Positions 17,910 through 26,244 of a stretch of 64,000 nt of DNA are shown here, piece by piece. The stretch is from positions 3,318,001 to 3,382,000 of the forward strand of contig NZ_CP102258.1 in the NCBI RefSeq assembly GCF_025146565.1, in the 5' to 3' direction. Below the pieces are notes generated by a model, which was given only the letters and a program-made list of their open reading frames with translations, did no database searches and was not told where the DNA came from. The stretch comes from Bacteroides eggerthii (GTDB lineage: Bacteria > Bacteroidota > Bacteroidia > Bacteroidales > Bacteroidaceae). The number at the start of each line of letters is the position of its first letter. Within the stretch, counting starts at the first letter, position 1. The translations under genes were made by a program, and so were the position numbers.

Positions 17910-18563
17910 TTACTTGATTCTAATTTGAGATTTTTCATAAGTCATTTCCTGTAAATGCTGATATTGTTCTTTCACCGCCCGATACATCGAATAATGTGCA
18001 AAGGATTCTTTCTTATACTTCACACTACTAACAGAAGCAGCAACAGCCCACACCATAATAACGACAACGAAGACCACGGCATATCGAAGTTTGATATGAT
18101 GTCCACGTATAAACATCCCATTGATATTAGGTGGAATAATGGTTACAGGACTTTTCAACTCATTGATTTTGACAAATATCTCATCCTGCCGTTTTAATAT
18201 GCTTTCGGTATTTGCTTCGATATTCATGCGATTGAGATTATAATCGCAAACGTGCCGATAAAGATATTCAAGAAATCTGGACTTCTGCTTGAATAATTCA
18301 ATAAGCTTCGGAAACCATAGCGAGAACGGCAATGTGTCCGATTGTTGCTTCCAGATATGCTTCTTCACCACTGATAACGCATCGTTCCAGCAAGTACAGA
18401 AACTTTTGGCGACTCCATTATAAATGGTCTTTTCATCGAAGTCCACTTTTACTGATTGCTCTGGTTTAGGGACTGTAGTATTCTGTTTTTCAATACATTC
18501 TTTTAGCTCGTTGATACTTTGGCGCAAATTTGCAAGATTTGCAGCTACTACATCTTCTTTCAT
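17910..18563 (-). CDS. mobilization-associated membrane protein
   Basis: 217 residues. The N-terminal half is helical and charged (NLRQSINELKECIEKQN), there is a four-helix-like middle, and a single membrane helix lies near residues 160-178 (LRYAVVFVVVIMVWAVAASV). Proteins of this form commonly follow the relaxase in small Bacteroides mobilizable elements. The start shares one base with the relaxase stop, so it is the last gene of the mob operon. It may link the relaxosome to the coupling protein of a helper plasmid or ICE; that is inference. Confidence 0.6.
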   Translation of the reverse strand: MKEDVVAANLANLRQSINELKECIEKQNTTVPKPEQSVKVDFDEKTIYNGVAKSFCTCWNDALSVVKKHIWKQQSDTLPFSLWFPKLIELFKQKSRFLEYLYRHVCDYNLNRMNIEANTESILKRQDEIFVKINELKSPVTIIPPNINGMFIRGHHIKLRYAVVFVVVIMVWAVAASVSSVKYKKESFAHYSMYRAVKEQYQHLQEMTYEKSQIRIK

Positions 18564-19462
18564 TATCTTCTACGTTTTGAGGGTTTATAAAAAAGTTCAT
18601 GTTGTTGTTTTCCCTTGTCTTTGTCATCTCGCCATCCTTGTTCGTTACTGGTTCCTCCACCTCCACCGGAAGTTATGGCTTGATGAGGTTGAACAACCAG
18701 TTCCGCTGCCACATTACCCAATGTAGCGCAAAGACTGTTAAAACTCAAATCACGGTCAAGTTTAGAACCGGCTATACTATACTCATTTTGACAGAATGAT
18801 ATACCACGAATTTTATCAGAGTTATCTGTATGATTAAAGCGCATACCTATACCCTGACTTTTGAGAATGCCAAGAAAATCATTCCAAGAACGAGATACAG
18901 CCAGTGCATCAAGAGTTGCAGAACGTAGATTATACTTCCGTAATTGATAAGGGCGCAAACGACTCTTGTTTCTGGCTTTACTATTCTTTGGGGCAAAGTA
19001 CAGTCCATATTCTTTAGTCAAAGCCCGACATACTTTAGTATTACGTATTCTTTCATTGCTGTCAGAAATGAGATTGCCATCATTGTCTATCCGATTGAAC
19101 ACCAAATGACAATGAGGATGTTTCGTGTCGTGATGTCGGGTTATGATATATTGAGTATTGCGAATCCCCATTTGTTCCATCCATTTCTTAGCAATCTCTA
19201 CCATCAGCGTATCTCCTTCTTCGTTATCAGGGAAACGACTAATGTCGTACGAAGAAAAAGCAAGTGATACGTGTTTCACCGGACTTTTTACTTTCGGGCG
19301 CATGGACGCTTGTATCTGAAAAGAATCAGCTATGGTTTTATTACTGATGACACAGACACCTTCGTGTGCTAAAAGTATGGCACATTTCTTCTTGTTCTTT
19401 TGGTCATTGGCATAATTCACTATTCCTCCGAAATCTGCTCTTGTTTTAATCTTTGCTATCAT
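18563..19462 (-). CDS. relaxase / mobilization nuclease (MOBP-like, MobA)
   Basis: 299 residues. The His-triad motif is HHDTKHPHCHLVFNRID near residue 110-126, the metal site of MobA/MobL-type relaxases. The N-terminal block MIAKIKTRADFGGIVNYAND is typical of Bacteroidota relaxases, with an early Tyr (NYAND) as possible nucleophile. It nicks oriT and stays attached to the 5' end to lead the strand into a recipient. It overlaps mobC by 17 bp. The C-terminus after about 200 is basic and Gly/Gln-rich. Confidence 0.9.
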   Translation of the reverse strand: MIAKIKTRADFGGIVNYANDQKNKKKCAILLAHEGVCVISNKTIADSFQIQASMRPKVKSPVKHVSLAFSSYDISRFPDNEEGDTLMVEIAKKWMEQMGIRNTQYIITRHHDTKHPHCHLVFNRIDNDGNLISDSNERIRNTKVCRALTKEYGLYFAPKNSKARNKSRLRPYQLRKYNLRSATLDALAVSRSWNDFLGILKSQGIGMRFNHTDNSDKIRGISFCQNEYSIAGSKLDRDLSFNSLCATLGNVAAELVVQPHQAITSGGGGGTSNEQGWRDDKDKGKQQHELFYKPSKRRR

Positions 19463-19832
19463 GGCTATTGTTCTTTACTTGGGTGATAATTCTACTGACT
19501 TCTGATATGATTGAAAAGCATTGTTGCTTGACTGCTTCCAAACCATAAGTGTGCATCTGATGGGCAATCTGATTGACATTGTTAGCGATTCCGGAAAGGT
19601 CACGGATTGCCGATGCCATTTCCGGACTGATACGCTGACAGACCTGACAATCCATTGCCGCCTGATGGCAAAATTCATTGACAGACAATCCTGCCTGTTC
19701 CGCTTTGGATTGGATATAGATATAGTCGTTCTCGGTAAACATTACCCGAAAACATTTGGTACGTTTCTGATAGTTCGCCAACTTAGGGCGACCGCCAAGT
19801 TTCTTCTCCTTCATATTTATCTTAACTTTCAA
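19446..19832 (-). CDS. mobC: MobC-like relaxosome accessory protein
   Basis: 128 residues; MKEKKLGGRPKLANYQKRTK at residues 7-26 suggests the true start may be the ATG at 19814. The protein has the ribbon-helix-helix-like start, the CFRVMFTENDYIYIQSKAEQ helix and the NQIAHQMHTYGL motif of bacterial MobC proteins, which help the relaxase open oriT. It lies directly next to the candidate oriT at 19845-19925 and overlaps the relaxase gene. Confidence 0.85.
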   Translation of the reverse strand: MKVKINMKEKKLGGRPKLANYQKRTKCFRVMFTENDYIYIQSKAEQAGLSVNEFCHQAAMDCQVCQRISPEMASAIRDLSGIANNVNQIAHQMHTYGLEAVKQQCFSIISEVSRIITQVKNNSHDSKD

Positions 19833-19844
19833 TGTTCATGAATT

Positions 19845-19925
19845 GATTTTTTGAGAGCGGCAGTTTATCAGCTTGCCGTATAGGTTTTAGTGGCACTAAA
19901 ACACAAACTTGCCACTCAAAAAATC
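19845..19925. other. candidate oriT of the small mobilizable element
   Basis: An 81-bp region between mobC and the DUF3987 gene has nested inverted repeats: outer arms GATTTTTTGAG (19845-19855) and CTCAAAAAATC (19915-19925), an inner CGGCA/TGCCG pair, and a near-perfect GTTTTAGTG-g-CACTAAAAC at 19884-19902. Its position directly upstream of mobC is the usual oriT position. The outer right arm overlaps the last codons of the DUF3987 gene. Confidence 0.5.
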
Positions 19926-21724
19926 TTCCTATATTTCCCCTGCTCTATTCGGCATAGCTTACCATCTTTGATAAAGGCTTCTATCCACTTGTTTGCAGTA
20001 CTTCCATTTTCACCCAAAGATGAAACCTGTACATCATAATCCTTCTTCGTGAAAGTATCGGGTAACATATTATAAAGGGTATTCCTTCGTGCATAAACGC
20101 CGGTCTCTTGCGAAGCGAAATTGAATCGTTTGGACTGATTTCCTGACAAATTCTGATAAATGAATACGGCATGATAAAGTAAGGTTTCGCAAATATTCAT
20201 GGCTGTAGAATAGTCATACTCATGGCAGACCAGTTGCTCTGTCTTGTCATGTGAGGAAGAATTGCGATGTACATTCTCCAAATGCCGGACAGCGGTCAAC
20301 ACCATCATTATACGATAAGCAATTAGTCCCATCCGTCTGACTACTCCTTGCATCTTGTTATCCACTTCGTCACAACACTCTTCATTCACACGGCTGAGAT
20401 ATTCAATAAAGTGTTCCTGCAAATCGGAGGGAAGGGAAAAGGAATAATTTCCCTGTCGTACAAATTCTTCATGCAGATAGCAGAACTTATCTCCCAATAG
20501 TTTGAACATTGCGTTCTTGGATTGAGAAATATCGCTTGTGGCAAACACATTTCTTATGCCTCGCTTGAAGCGGATGATATAGAAACAAAAACGGCTCATC
20601 AACCCATTCTCCGCATCAGGTATCAATCTTCTTACCTGTTCGGGAGTTCCAGCCAAAGCTACAGAAACTCTCGGATTAGCTACTTCACAATACTCTCTAT
20701 CCTTGCGACGGCTCAAACTTACCAACTCATGATGAAATGCCTTTCGCAACACATCGGAATAATTGCCATAGTCCGACTTCAATGTTTGGCTTAACGTGTC
20801 GCCCTCCGACTCAAACAACAGTCCAACTCCGTCATTATCTCCCAGTATCTTCAAGAAAGAGCTTGCGCTGCTATTGGCAGGAATGACGAGCATACGCATG
20901 GGCGGCTCGGCTGGCATAGTCATTCCATTATCTTTCTTACCTTTGATATAAGCATTCATCGCTTCTTTATATTCCTGTTCCAATCGCTTTGAAAGTTCAT
21001 GCAAATGGCGGTTAATGGGTACTACCAGTTCTCTGCATAGGGTTAATGCCCCTTTTCCCATACCTGCATCTGCTACAACAAACAGATAAAGATTCGGATA
21101 AACAATGCGCTCATCGTACACACCACAAACATTATGAAAGCATACCGACAAACACACAATAGCCCCAATCAATATCGTGTCACGGTCATCCGCCGAGATG
21201 GAATTGTTGACAACCTCATTTAGAAAAGGAGGAAGATGCTCAAACACACATTCAGGAAATGCAGGAAGTTCTTCTTCTGATTTTATCCATTTGCCCGTTT
21301 TGCCATTTTGGATATTTGGCAAAATGGATAAATGTTCCTTGCCGGACAGAGCCAATGAGATTCCAGCTTGATTTGCCAAATGGAAGAAAGAACGGACAGT
21401 AATGCCTTGCCCTTTGGATTGCAGACAATGCGTATATTGTTTGTCTGTTTCTTCCCTTTGATAAGTAGGGTAAAATCTGCTGATGCGATGATAATACTCC
21501 CGTCCGTTCTCTCCTAATCCATTAACAAGTGCAAAACCCAACTCCACCCAATCTTTATAATTGGGTGCTATATCAATGGCACGTTGTTCTATCTCCCGAA
21601 CAACACTTTCTACATCGCCTTTTACCTTATTATATATAGGAGCAATATCAGGCGTATGTGTTTGCAGTATTTCAGAAGGGACATTCTCCCAATCTTGGGC
21701 GGAAAAGATTTTCTTCGACATCAT
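19916..21724 (-). CDS. DUF3987 family P-loop protein of mobilizable elements
   Basis: About 602 residues from MMSKKIFSAQDWENVP (ATG at 21724; a longer frame to 21790 is less likely because it adds a non-homologous leader). A PriCT-like helical N-terminus includes IAPNYKDWVELGFALVNGLG. The P-loop is VVADAGMGKGALTL, followed by a Walker-B-like LLFESEGDTL. This protein accompanies the BT4734-like protein in Bacteroides mobilizable elements and probably acts as a replicative helicase-like ATPase in element DNA processing. It overlaps the upstream gene by about 50 bp. Confidence 0.82.
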   Translation of the reverse strand: MMSKKIFSAQDWENVPSEILQTHTPDIAPIYNKVKGDVESVVREIEQRAIDIAPNYKDWVELGFALVNGLGENGREYYHRISRFYPTYQREETDKQYTHCLQSKGQGITVRSFFHLANQAGISLALSGKEHLSILPNIQNGKTGKWIKSEEELPAFPECVFEHLPPFLNEVVNNSISADDRDTILIGAIVCLSVCFHNVCGVYDERIVYPNLYLFVVADAGMGKGALTLCRELVVPINRHLHELSKRLEQEYKEAMNAYIKGKKDNGMTMPAEPPMRMLVIPANSSASSFLKILGDNDGVGLLFESEGDTLSQTLKSDYGNYSDVLRKAFHHELVSLSRRKDREYCEVANPRVSVALAGTPEQVRRLIPDAENGLMSRFCFYIIRFKRGIRNVFATSDISQSKNAMFKLLGDKFCYLHEEFVRQGNYSFSLPSDLQEHFIEYLSRVNEECCDEVDNKMQGVVRRMGLIAYRIMMVLTAVRHLENVHRNSSSHDKTEQLVCHEYDYSTAMNICETLLYHAVFIYQNLSGNQSKRFNFASQETGVYARRNTLYNMLPDTFTKKDYDVQVSSLGENGSTANKWIEAFIKDGKLCRIEQGKYRKIF

Positions 21725-22271
21725 CTTTGTATTTAGGGTTAATATATGCTTGTGGGTCGTGGGGTAAAAAGCATGAACGAGCCACATCACTGCCGGACAT
21801 ATCCACTAATGGCAAACCTGTCGCTTTGATACAGTTGGCGACAGCCTTGAAGTACCGGGAATGTTCCCATCCTTTCAAGTCAACAGGTATTATCCACTTC
21901 AATCCATTACCGGATGGGCTGACAAATAACAGTTCCGTATCGAAATACTCATGATTGAGTAATTGCTGTTTTAGCTCCACGATATTCTCCACATGGTCGA
22001 AATCCAAACACATCAATCCTGAGTGCATAATCAGTTCCTTTTCATTCCGTTTGCGGAATAATCCCGAAAAAGTACAATAGTCGAAATGGGTGGCTTTGTA
22101 TCTTTTGGATTCGAGAGAAGGCAGCATCGAACGCAGGGACTCGGTTTGTGGTTGCGCATAATGCCCGATGACATAACGATACACATCCACAATGCCCACA
22201 GCCCTTATCGGTTCGATGTTTTGAATGGGCTTACGAAAGAACGAAAAGCAATAATCTGTTATTTCCATCAT
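21672..22271 (-). CDS. BT4734/BF3469-like (VirE N-terminal, primase-like) protein
   Basis: 199 residues. It carries YKATHFDYCTFSGLF, GLMCLDFDHVEN and LLFVSPSGNGLKWIIPVD, the conserved blocks of the BT4734-like domain, which resembles the archaeo-eukaryotic primase fold; LDFD supplies acidic metal ligands. With the DUF3987 protein it forms the usual primase/helicase-like pair, here as separate overlapping genes. Its start overlaps the excisionase gene by 4 bp. Confidence 0.85.
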   Translation of the reverse strand: MMEITDYCFSFFRKPIQNIEPIRAVGIVDVYRYVIGHYAQPQTESLRSMLPSLESKRYKATHFDYCTFSGLFRKRNEKELIMHSGLMCLDFDHVENIVELKQQLLNHEYFDTELLFVSPSGNGLKWIIPVDLKGWEHSRYFKAVANCIKATGLPLVDMSGSDVARSCFLPHDPQAYINPKYKDDVEENLFRPRLGECPF

Positions 22272-22621
22272 CTGATAATCTTTTTAGATTCGACAAATCG
22301 TCTGGCTTCTTCCATTAAGTCATCTTGGGTTTTGTGCGATTTGTTCTTCAACCAATCGTCAATTTCCGATTGCAAGAAAGCCAAAGCCTTATTTATTTTA
22401 TGTACGGGAATCTGTTTGGTAGATACCCATCCATAAACTGTCTGTTTGGCTGGATGTGATGGCAGATAAGCACAAAGTTCGTCTATATCCATCCACTTGG
22501 GTGAATTACTTGCTTGCTTATGTTGCAAGGCATTTACTTTGGATTGTAGTGCTTCTACAGACTCAATCAGGTAGGACAACGCATTCGGCATTTCCTCCAA
22601 TGAATTTACTTTATAGGCCAT
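22268..22621 (-). CDS. helix-turn-helix (excisionase-like) DNA-binding protein
   Basis: 117 residues. After a helical N-terminus comes the winged helix: WMDIDELCAYLPSHPAKQTVYGWVSTKQIP at about 42-71 is an excisionase/MerR-like DNA-binding unit. It is the first gene of the block that continues through primase-like, DUF3987 and mob genes, and should control excision or transcription of the small element. A promoter box lies 28 bp upstream. Confidence 0.82.
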   Translation of the reverse strand: MAYKVNSLEEMPNALSYLIESVEALQSKVNALQHKQASNSPKWMDIDELCAYLPSHPAKQTVYGWVSTKQIPVHKINKALAFLQSEIDDWLKNKSHKTQDDLMEEARRFVESKKIIR

Positions 22622-22648
22622 TTTTTCTTCGTATTAAAGTTGATGCCG

Positions 22649-22656
22649 CAAAAGTA
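22649..22656 (-). promoter_or_regulatory. -7 box for the excisionase-mob operon
   Basis: CAAAAGTA on the plus strand reads TACTTTTG on the minus strand, a match to TAnnTTTG. The gene start at 22621 is 27 bp downstream. A clean TTTG -33 box is not seen. Confidence 0.5.
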
Positions 22657-22935
22657 TAGGGATGTTTATGAGTGCTAAATAGGTGCTTGAAAACCACCAA
22701 TTAGCCACTTATTTGCCACCGATAGATTTAATTTTCATTAACACAATGATTTGCTGAAAAAGAAAATAAAATAGGGATAAACCACTATTAGGACTAATAC
22801 CCTCTTCACGGAGAACGTCTATACAACAAAATCCCCCTCAAAAAGCCAATGCTTCATGAGGGGAATACGGTGGTAAATGTGTCGTTGATATTATATAAGT
22901 CGTTGGTGCTCAATGGTGGAAGTCTCCACTATAAC
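22657..22935. other. intergenic region between the excisionase gene and the integrase 3' fragment
   Basis: AT-rich, no credible gene. A hairpin with CCCCTCA at 22834-22840 and TGAGGGG at 22857-22863 could terminate transcription from the integrase side on the minus strand. Nothing else recognised. Confidence 0.4.
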
Positions 22936-23115
22936 CTATAAACCCAAATTTTCTATATGCAGCGTATTGGCGGCTTTCTCTTTTTGTTCGTTTACGATAT
23001 GCGTATAAATCTGCGTGGTTTTGACATTTGTATGTCCCATTAAAGACTTGATAGTGTATATGTCAACACCATTTTCCAACAATAGCGAAGCGTAGCTATG
23101 GCGAGCAACATGGAA
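22936..23115 (-). pseudogene. 3' fragment of the tyrosine integrase split by the inner element
   Basis: The fragment reads [19 protein letters not shown], continues to [14 protein letters not shown] and ends ENLGL with a stop at 22936. This is the C-terminal part of a tyrosine recombinase with the HxxR box, the second His and the nucleophile Tyr. The open frame runs on to 23250, but those 45 residues (starting [10 protein letters not shown]) are not integrase-like and come from the inserted element. The 5' part of the gene is at 54201-55289. Joining the two at the shared TTCCAT (ATGGAA) gives [12 protein letters not shown] in frame and a protein of 420 residues, the normal size for this family. 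Confidence 0.9.
23110..23115. repeat. left 6-bp target repeat of the inner element (ATGGAA)
   Basis: ATGGAA here and at 54201-54206 are the only identical bases at the two junctions; flanking bases differ on both sides (c/a before, a/g after). Fusing the flanks over this hexamer restores the integrase reading frame, so it is the likely crossover segment of attL. Confidence 0.8.
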
Positions 23116-23400
23116 AGAAAGAAGTAATATAAGTAATGGAAATGAAAAGAAATTATAACGCAATTTATTGATAATTAGGTATTTCTCTATATTTTTCCAC
23201 ATAAGGGAAAAGTAAAAAGACGAGGTTTGTTGAGGATATTCAGTTACCAAATCGTTAGCAGGGCTGTTACCGGTAGGGATAAGGTAACGAAGAGCGGATC
23301 AAATAATTCTAACTAGCGATATATTACACTGATTGTCATAGTTTTGCATATCGAAGAACGCTTATAAAACAGGTAAATTTGCCACTAAAAATATAAGCGT

Positions 23401-24630
23401 ATGAAAGTAGAAAAATTCAAGGTTTTGCTCTACCTCAAAAAGAGCGGACTGGACAAGTTGGGCAAAGCTCCGATAATGGGACGCATCACCGTTAACCGGA
23501 CGATGGCGCAGTTCAGCTGCAAACTCTCCTGCACTCCCGAACTGTGGAATCCCCGGGAAAGCCGTCTGAACGGCAAGAGCAGGGAGGCGGTGGAAGTCAA
23601 CGCAAAAATCGACAGGCTGCTGTTGGCTGTAAACTCCGCGTTCGATTCCCTTCTGGAACGAAAGACCGATTTTGATGCGACAGCAGTCAAGGAAGCCTTT
23701 CAAGGCAGCAAGGACACGCAGATGACCTTGCTCAAACTCTTTGACAGGCATATCGAGGAAATCAGGGCACGTGTAGGCATTGATGTGTCTCACCGCACCT
23801 TGCCCAACTACCTTTACACCCGCAACCGTCTCGCTGATTTCGTCAGCAGCAGGTTCAAGGTATCCGACCTTGCTTTCTGTCAGCTCAACGAGCAGTTCAT
23901 CCGGGAATTTCAGGAGTATGTCGTGATAGAGAAAGGTCTGGGCGTCCAGACAGTGCGCCATTACCTGGCTATCCTGAAAAAGATCTGCCGCATAGCCTTC
24001 AAGGAGGGATATTCGGACAAATATTATTTTGAACACTACAAATTACCCAAGCTGAAGGAAACAGCTCCAAGAGCATTAAGCAAGGAGGATTTCGAGAAGA
24101 TACGGGATATAGAGCTTACTGGATGCCGCCCGGAACACTCCATTGTCAGGGACATGTTCCTTTTCGCCTGTTATGCCGGAACCTCGTACGTGGATGTGGT
24201 GGCCATCACTCTCGACAACCTGTCAAGGGACGATAACGGGGCATTGTGGCTGAAATACCGCCGGGGAAAGAACGGGCAGTTGAGCCGTGTGAAGCTGTTG
24301 CCTGAAGCTGTAGCTCTTATCGAAAAATATCGTGATGACACAAGGCCGACTCTGTTTCCCGTAATTCCGTACCAAGCCCTGAAATGGTGTCTGACGAGCA
24401 TCAAAATGAAAGTTGGTATCAAGGGACGTTTGTCCTACCACATGGGGCGGCACTCGTTCTCGACTCTCATGACTCTCGAAAATGGCGTACCTATCGAGAC
24501 TGTCAGCAAGATGCTGGGGCACGCGGATATAAGGACCACCCAGGTGTATGCCCGTGTAACCCCTAAGAAACTTTTCGAGGACATGGACAAATACATCGAG
24601 GCGACAAAGGATCTGAAACTTGTTCTCTAA
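23401..24630 (+). CDS. tyrosine integrase 1 of the inner element
   Basis: 409 residues: an arm-binding N-terminus (KFKVLLYLKKSGLDKLGKAPIMGRI), a SAM-like core-binding domain (about 105-205) and the catalytic domain. Catalytic residues: the first Arg is replaced by Ser in CYAGTSYVDV, a Lys in the beta-hairpin (YRRGKNGQ), HMGRHSF for HxxR, GHADIRTTQVYARV for the second His and Tyr. The Arg-to-Ser change is known for IntDOT of CTnDOT and does not abolish function. It is the first gene from the left junction and 22 bp from a second integrase. A TAAATTTG box (23374-23381) lies just upstream. Confidence 0.92.
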   Translation: MKVEKFKVLLYLKKSGLDKLGKAPIMGRITVNRTMAQFSCKLSCTPELWNPRESRLNGKSREAVEVNAKIDRLLLAVNSAFDSLLERKTDFDATAVKEAFQGSKDTQMTLLKLFDRHIEEIRARVGIDVSHRTLPNYLYTRNRLADFVSSRFKVSDLAFCQLNEQFIREFQEYVVIEKGLGVQTVRHYLAILKKICRIAFKEGYSDKYYFEHYKLPKLKETAPRALSKEDFEKIRDIELTGCRPEHSIVRDMFLFACYAGTSYVDVVAITLDNLSRDDNGALWLKYRRGKNGQLSRVKLLPEAVALIEKYRDDTRPTLFPVIPYQALKWCLTSIKMKVGIKGRLSYHMGRHSFSTLMTLENGVPIETVSKMLGHADIRTTQVYARVTPKKLFEDMDKYIEATKDLKLVL

Positions 24631-24651
24631 CCCTTAAAAAACGATTCAATC

Positions 24652-25863
24652 ATGCGAAGTACATTCAAAATTCTATACTATATCAACCGCAGTAAGGTCA
24701 AGGCGGACGGAACTACCGCCATTATGTGTCGTATTACCATTGACGGCAAGAACAGCGTGTTTGCCACGGGGTGTTATTGCAACCCCAAAGACTGGAAAGC
24801 CAAGACCGGAGAGGTGAGGGACGCAAGGACGAACAACCTCCTTGAAGCACTCCGCTCCAGAATAGAGACCTCATATGACAATCTGTTGAAGGATGCGGGC
24901 ATGGTCACGGCAGAAATGTTGAAGAACGAGATTTCCAGTATGTCTGCCGTCCCGGTCACATTGCTAAAAGCCGGGGAAGAGGAACGGGAAAGACTGAGAA
25001 TCCGTTCCGAAGTGATAAAATCTACCTCTTCTTACCGCCAGTCCAAATCCTCACAGTCATACCTGCATGAGTATCTGCTGTCGCTGGGTATGAGGGACAT
25101 CACCTTTGAGGATATTACCGAAGACTTCGGCTGGGGCTATAAGCTCTACCTGAAATCCAAAGATTGCGGGGCGGGACATATCAACCACTGCCTTACATGG
25201 CTGAACAGGCTTATCTATATTGCCGTGGACAGGGAGGTTATCCGCTTCAATCCGCTTGCGGATGTCACATACGAAAAGAAACCCGACTCCAAACTGAGGC
25301 ATATCAGCAGGGCGGAACTTCAACGGATCATGGAACAGCCCATGCCGGAGAGGTTGCAGGAGCTTACCCGGAGAGCATTCATCTTTTCAGCCTTTACGGG
25401 CTTGTCATATGTCGATGTAAAACGGCTTTATCCCTCGCATATCGGAACAACTGCGGACGGAAGACGCTTCATCCGTATCAACAGGAAGAAAACCGATGTC
25501 GAGTCCTTTATACCGTTACACCCCGTAGCCGAGCAGATATTGTCCTTGTACAATACAACCGATGACGGCAGGCCGGTATTCCCTCTGCCCAATCGGAATA
25601 GGCTTTGGTACTGCATCCATGAGATAGGCATATTGGCCGGTGTGAAAGAGAATCTCAGCTACCACGCGAGCAGGCATTCGTTCGGGACCTTGACGCTTTC
25701 GGCAGGTGTGCCGATCGAGAGTATCAGCAAGATGATAGGGCACACGAACATCAGGACCACGCAAGGCTATGCCAAAGTGACCGATGACAAAATCTCGGAA
25801 GACATGGACCGATTGATGGAACGGCGAAACGCGACGGATGGTAACAGTCCGGTTGAAAAATGA
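24652..25863 (+). CDS. tyrosine integrase 2 of the inner element
   Basis: 403 residues, clearly related to the first integrase but diverged. Catalytic domain: FTGLSYVDVKRL (again Ser where Arg is usual), NRKKTD hairpin Lys, HASRHSFGTL for HxxR, GHTNIRTTQGYAKVT for His and Tyr. The start is 21 bp after the first integrase stop, so both are one transcript. Two integrases may act together or serve different att sites. A structured inverted repeat and a terminator follow. Confidence 0.92.
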   Translation: MRSTFKILYYINRSKVKADGTTAIMCRITIDGKNSVFATGCYCNPKDWKAKTGEVRDARTNNLLEALRSRIETSYDNLLKDAGMVTAEMLKNEISSMSAVPVTLLKAGEEERERLRIRSEVIKSTSSYRQSKSSQSYLHEYLLSLGMRDITFEDITEDFGWGYKLYLKSKDCGAGHINHCLTWLNRLIYIAVDREVIRFNPLADVTYEKKPDSKLRHISRAELQRIMEQPMPERLQELTRRAFIFSAFTGLSYVDVKRLYPSHIGTTADGRRFIRINRKKTDVESFIPLHPVAEQILSLYNTTDDGRPVFPLPNRNRLWYCIHEIGILAGVKENLSYHASRHSFGTLTLSAGVPIESISKMIGHTNIRTTQGYAKVTDDKISEDMDRLMERRNATDGNSPVEK

Positions 25864-25880
25864 CGGACCGTCCCGGTCGT

Positions 25881-26040
25881 GTTCCGCTGTGATTCAAGAT
25901 AGCCCGAGCCCCGAGAGCGTGCAAGGTCAGGCGGTCTTGCCGTCGCGGGGCAAATCTTCCTCGGCGTTACCGAGTGTATTTGCCCCGCGAACCTTGCCTC
26001 TCGTCGGAAGCCCGGGCAAAATAACGGGTACAGCGGAAAC
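25881..26040. repeat. nested inverted repeats after the integrase pair
   Basis: Three tiers of arms face each other: GTTCCGCTGT (25881-25890) with ACAGCGGAAAC (26030-26040), GCAAGGT (25921-25927) with ACCTTGC (25991-25997), and the perfect CGCGGGGCAAAT (25944-25955) with ATTTGCCCCGCG (25978-25989), inside which CTCGG/CCGAG forms a cap. The region 25864-26244 holds no gene. It may fold as RNA or single-stranded DNA. Confidence 0.7.
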
Positions 26041-26093
26041 GACCGATCCGACGGGAACAGTCAGAAAAAGTAACATCAAGATATAACAAAAAG

Positions 26094-26146
26094 ATGCCGG
26101 GGGAAGGGCGGCTTTATACCAAAGCCCAGACCGGCATTTCTTTTTT
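26094..26146 (+). terminator. terminator of the integrase operon
   Basis: The stem ATGCCGG (26094-26100) pairs with CCGGCAT (26131-26137), with an inner GGCTTT/AAAGCC pairing, followed by a T-rich run. It separates the integrases from the convergent SIR2-Argonaute gene. Confidence 0.65.
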
Positions 26147-26244
26147 CCAGACGGCAAACTCCCTTACCTCCAAGAAACAGTCGGGGCTGGCGCATATTTC
26201 TTCCTATTCGTTTTCAATATGTTCTTTCCATTGATTTTATCATT

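Noticed and set aside
23116..23250. Open frame upstream of the integrase fragment as its true N-terminus
   Set aside because: The 45 residues before Phe-His are AT-rich noise from the inserted element; the real upstream coding sequence is at 54201-55289.
23362..24036. Long minus-strand frame opposite the first integrase
   Set aside because: It is the complement of a G+C-rich coding sequence; the plus strand has full integrase motifs.
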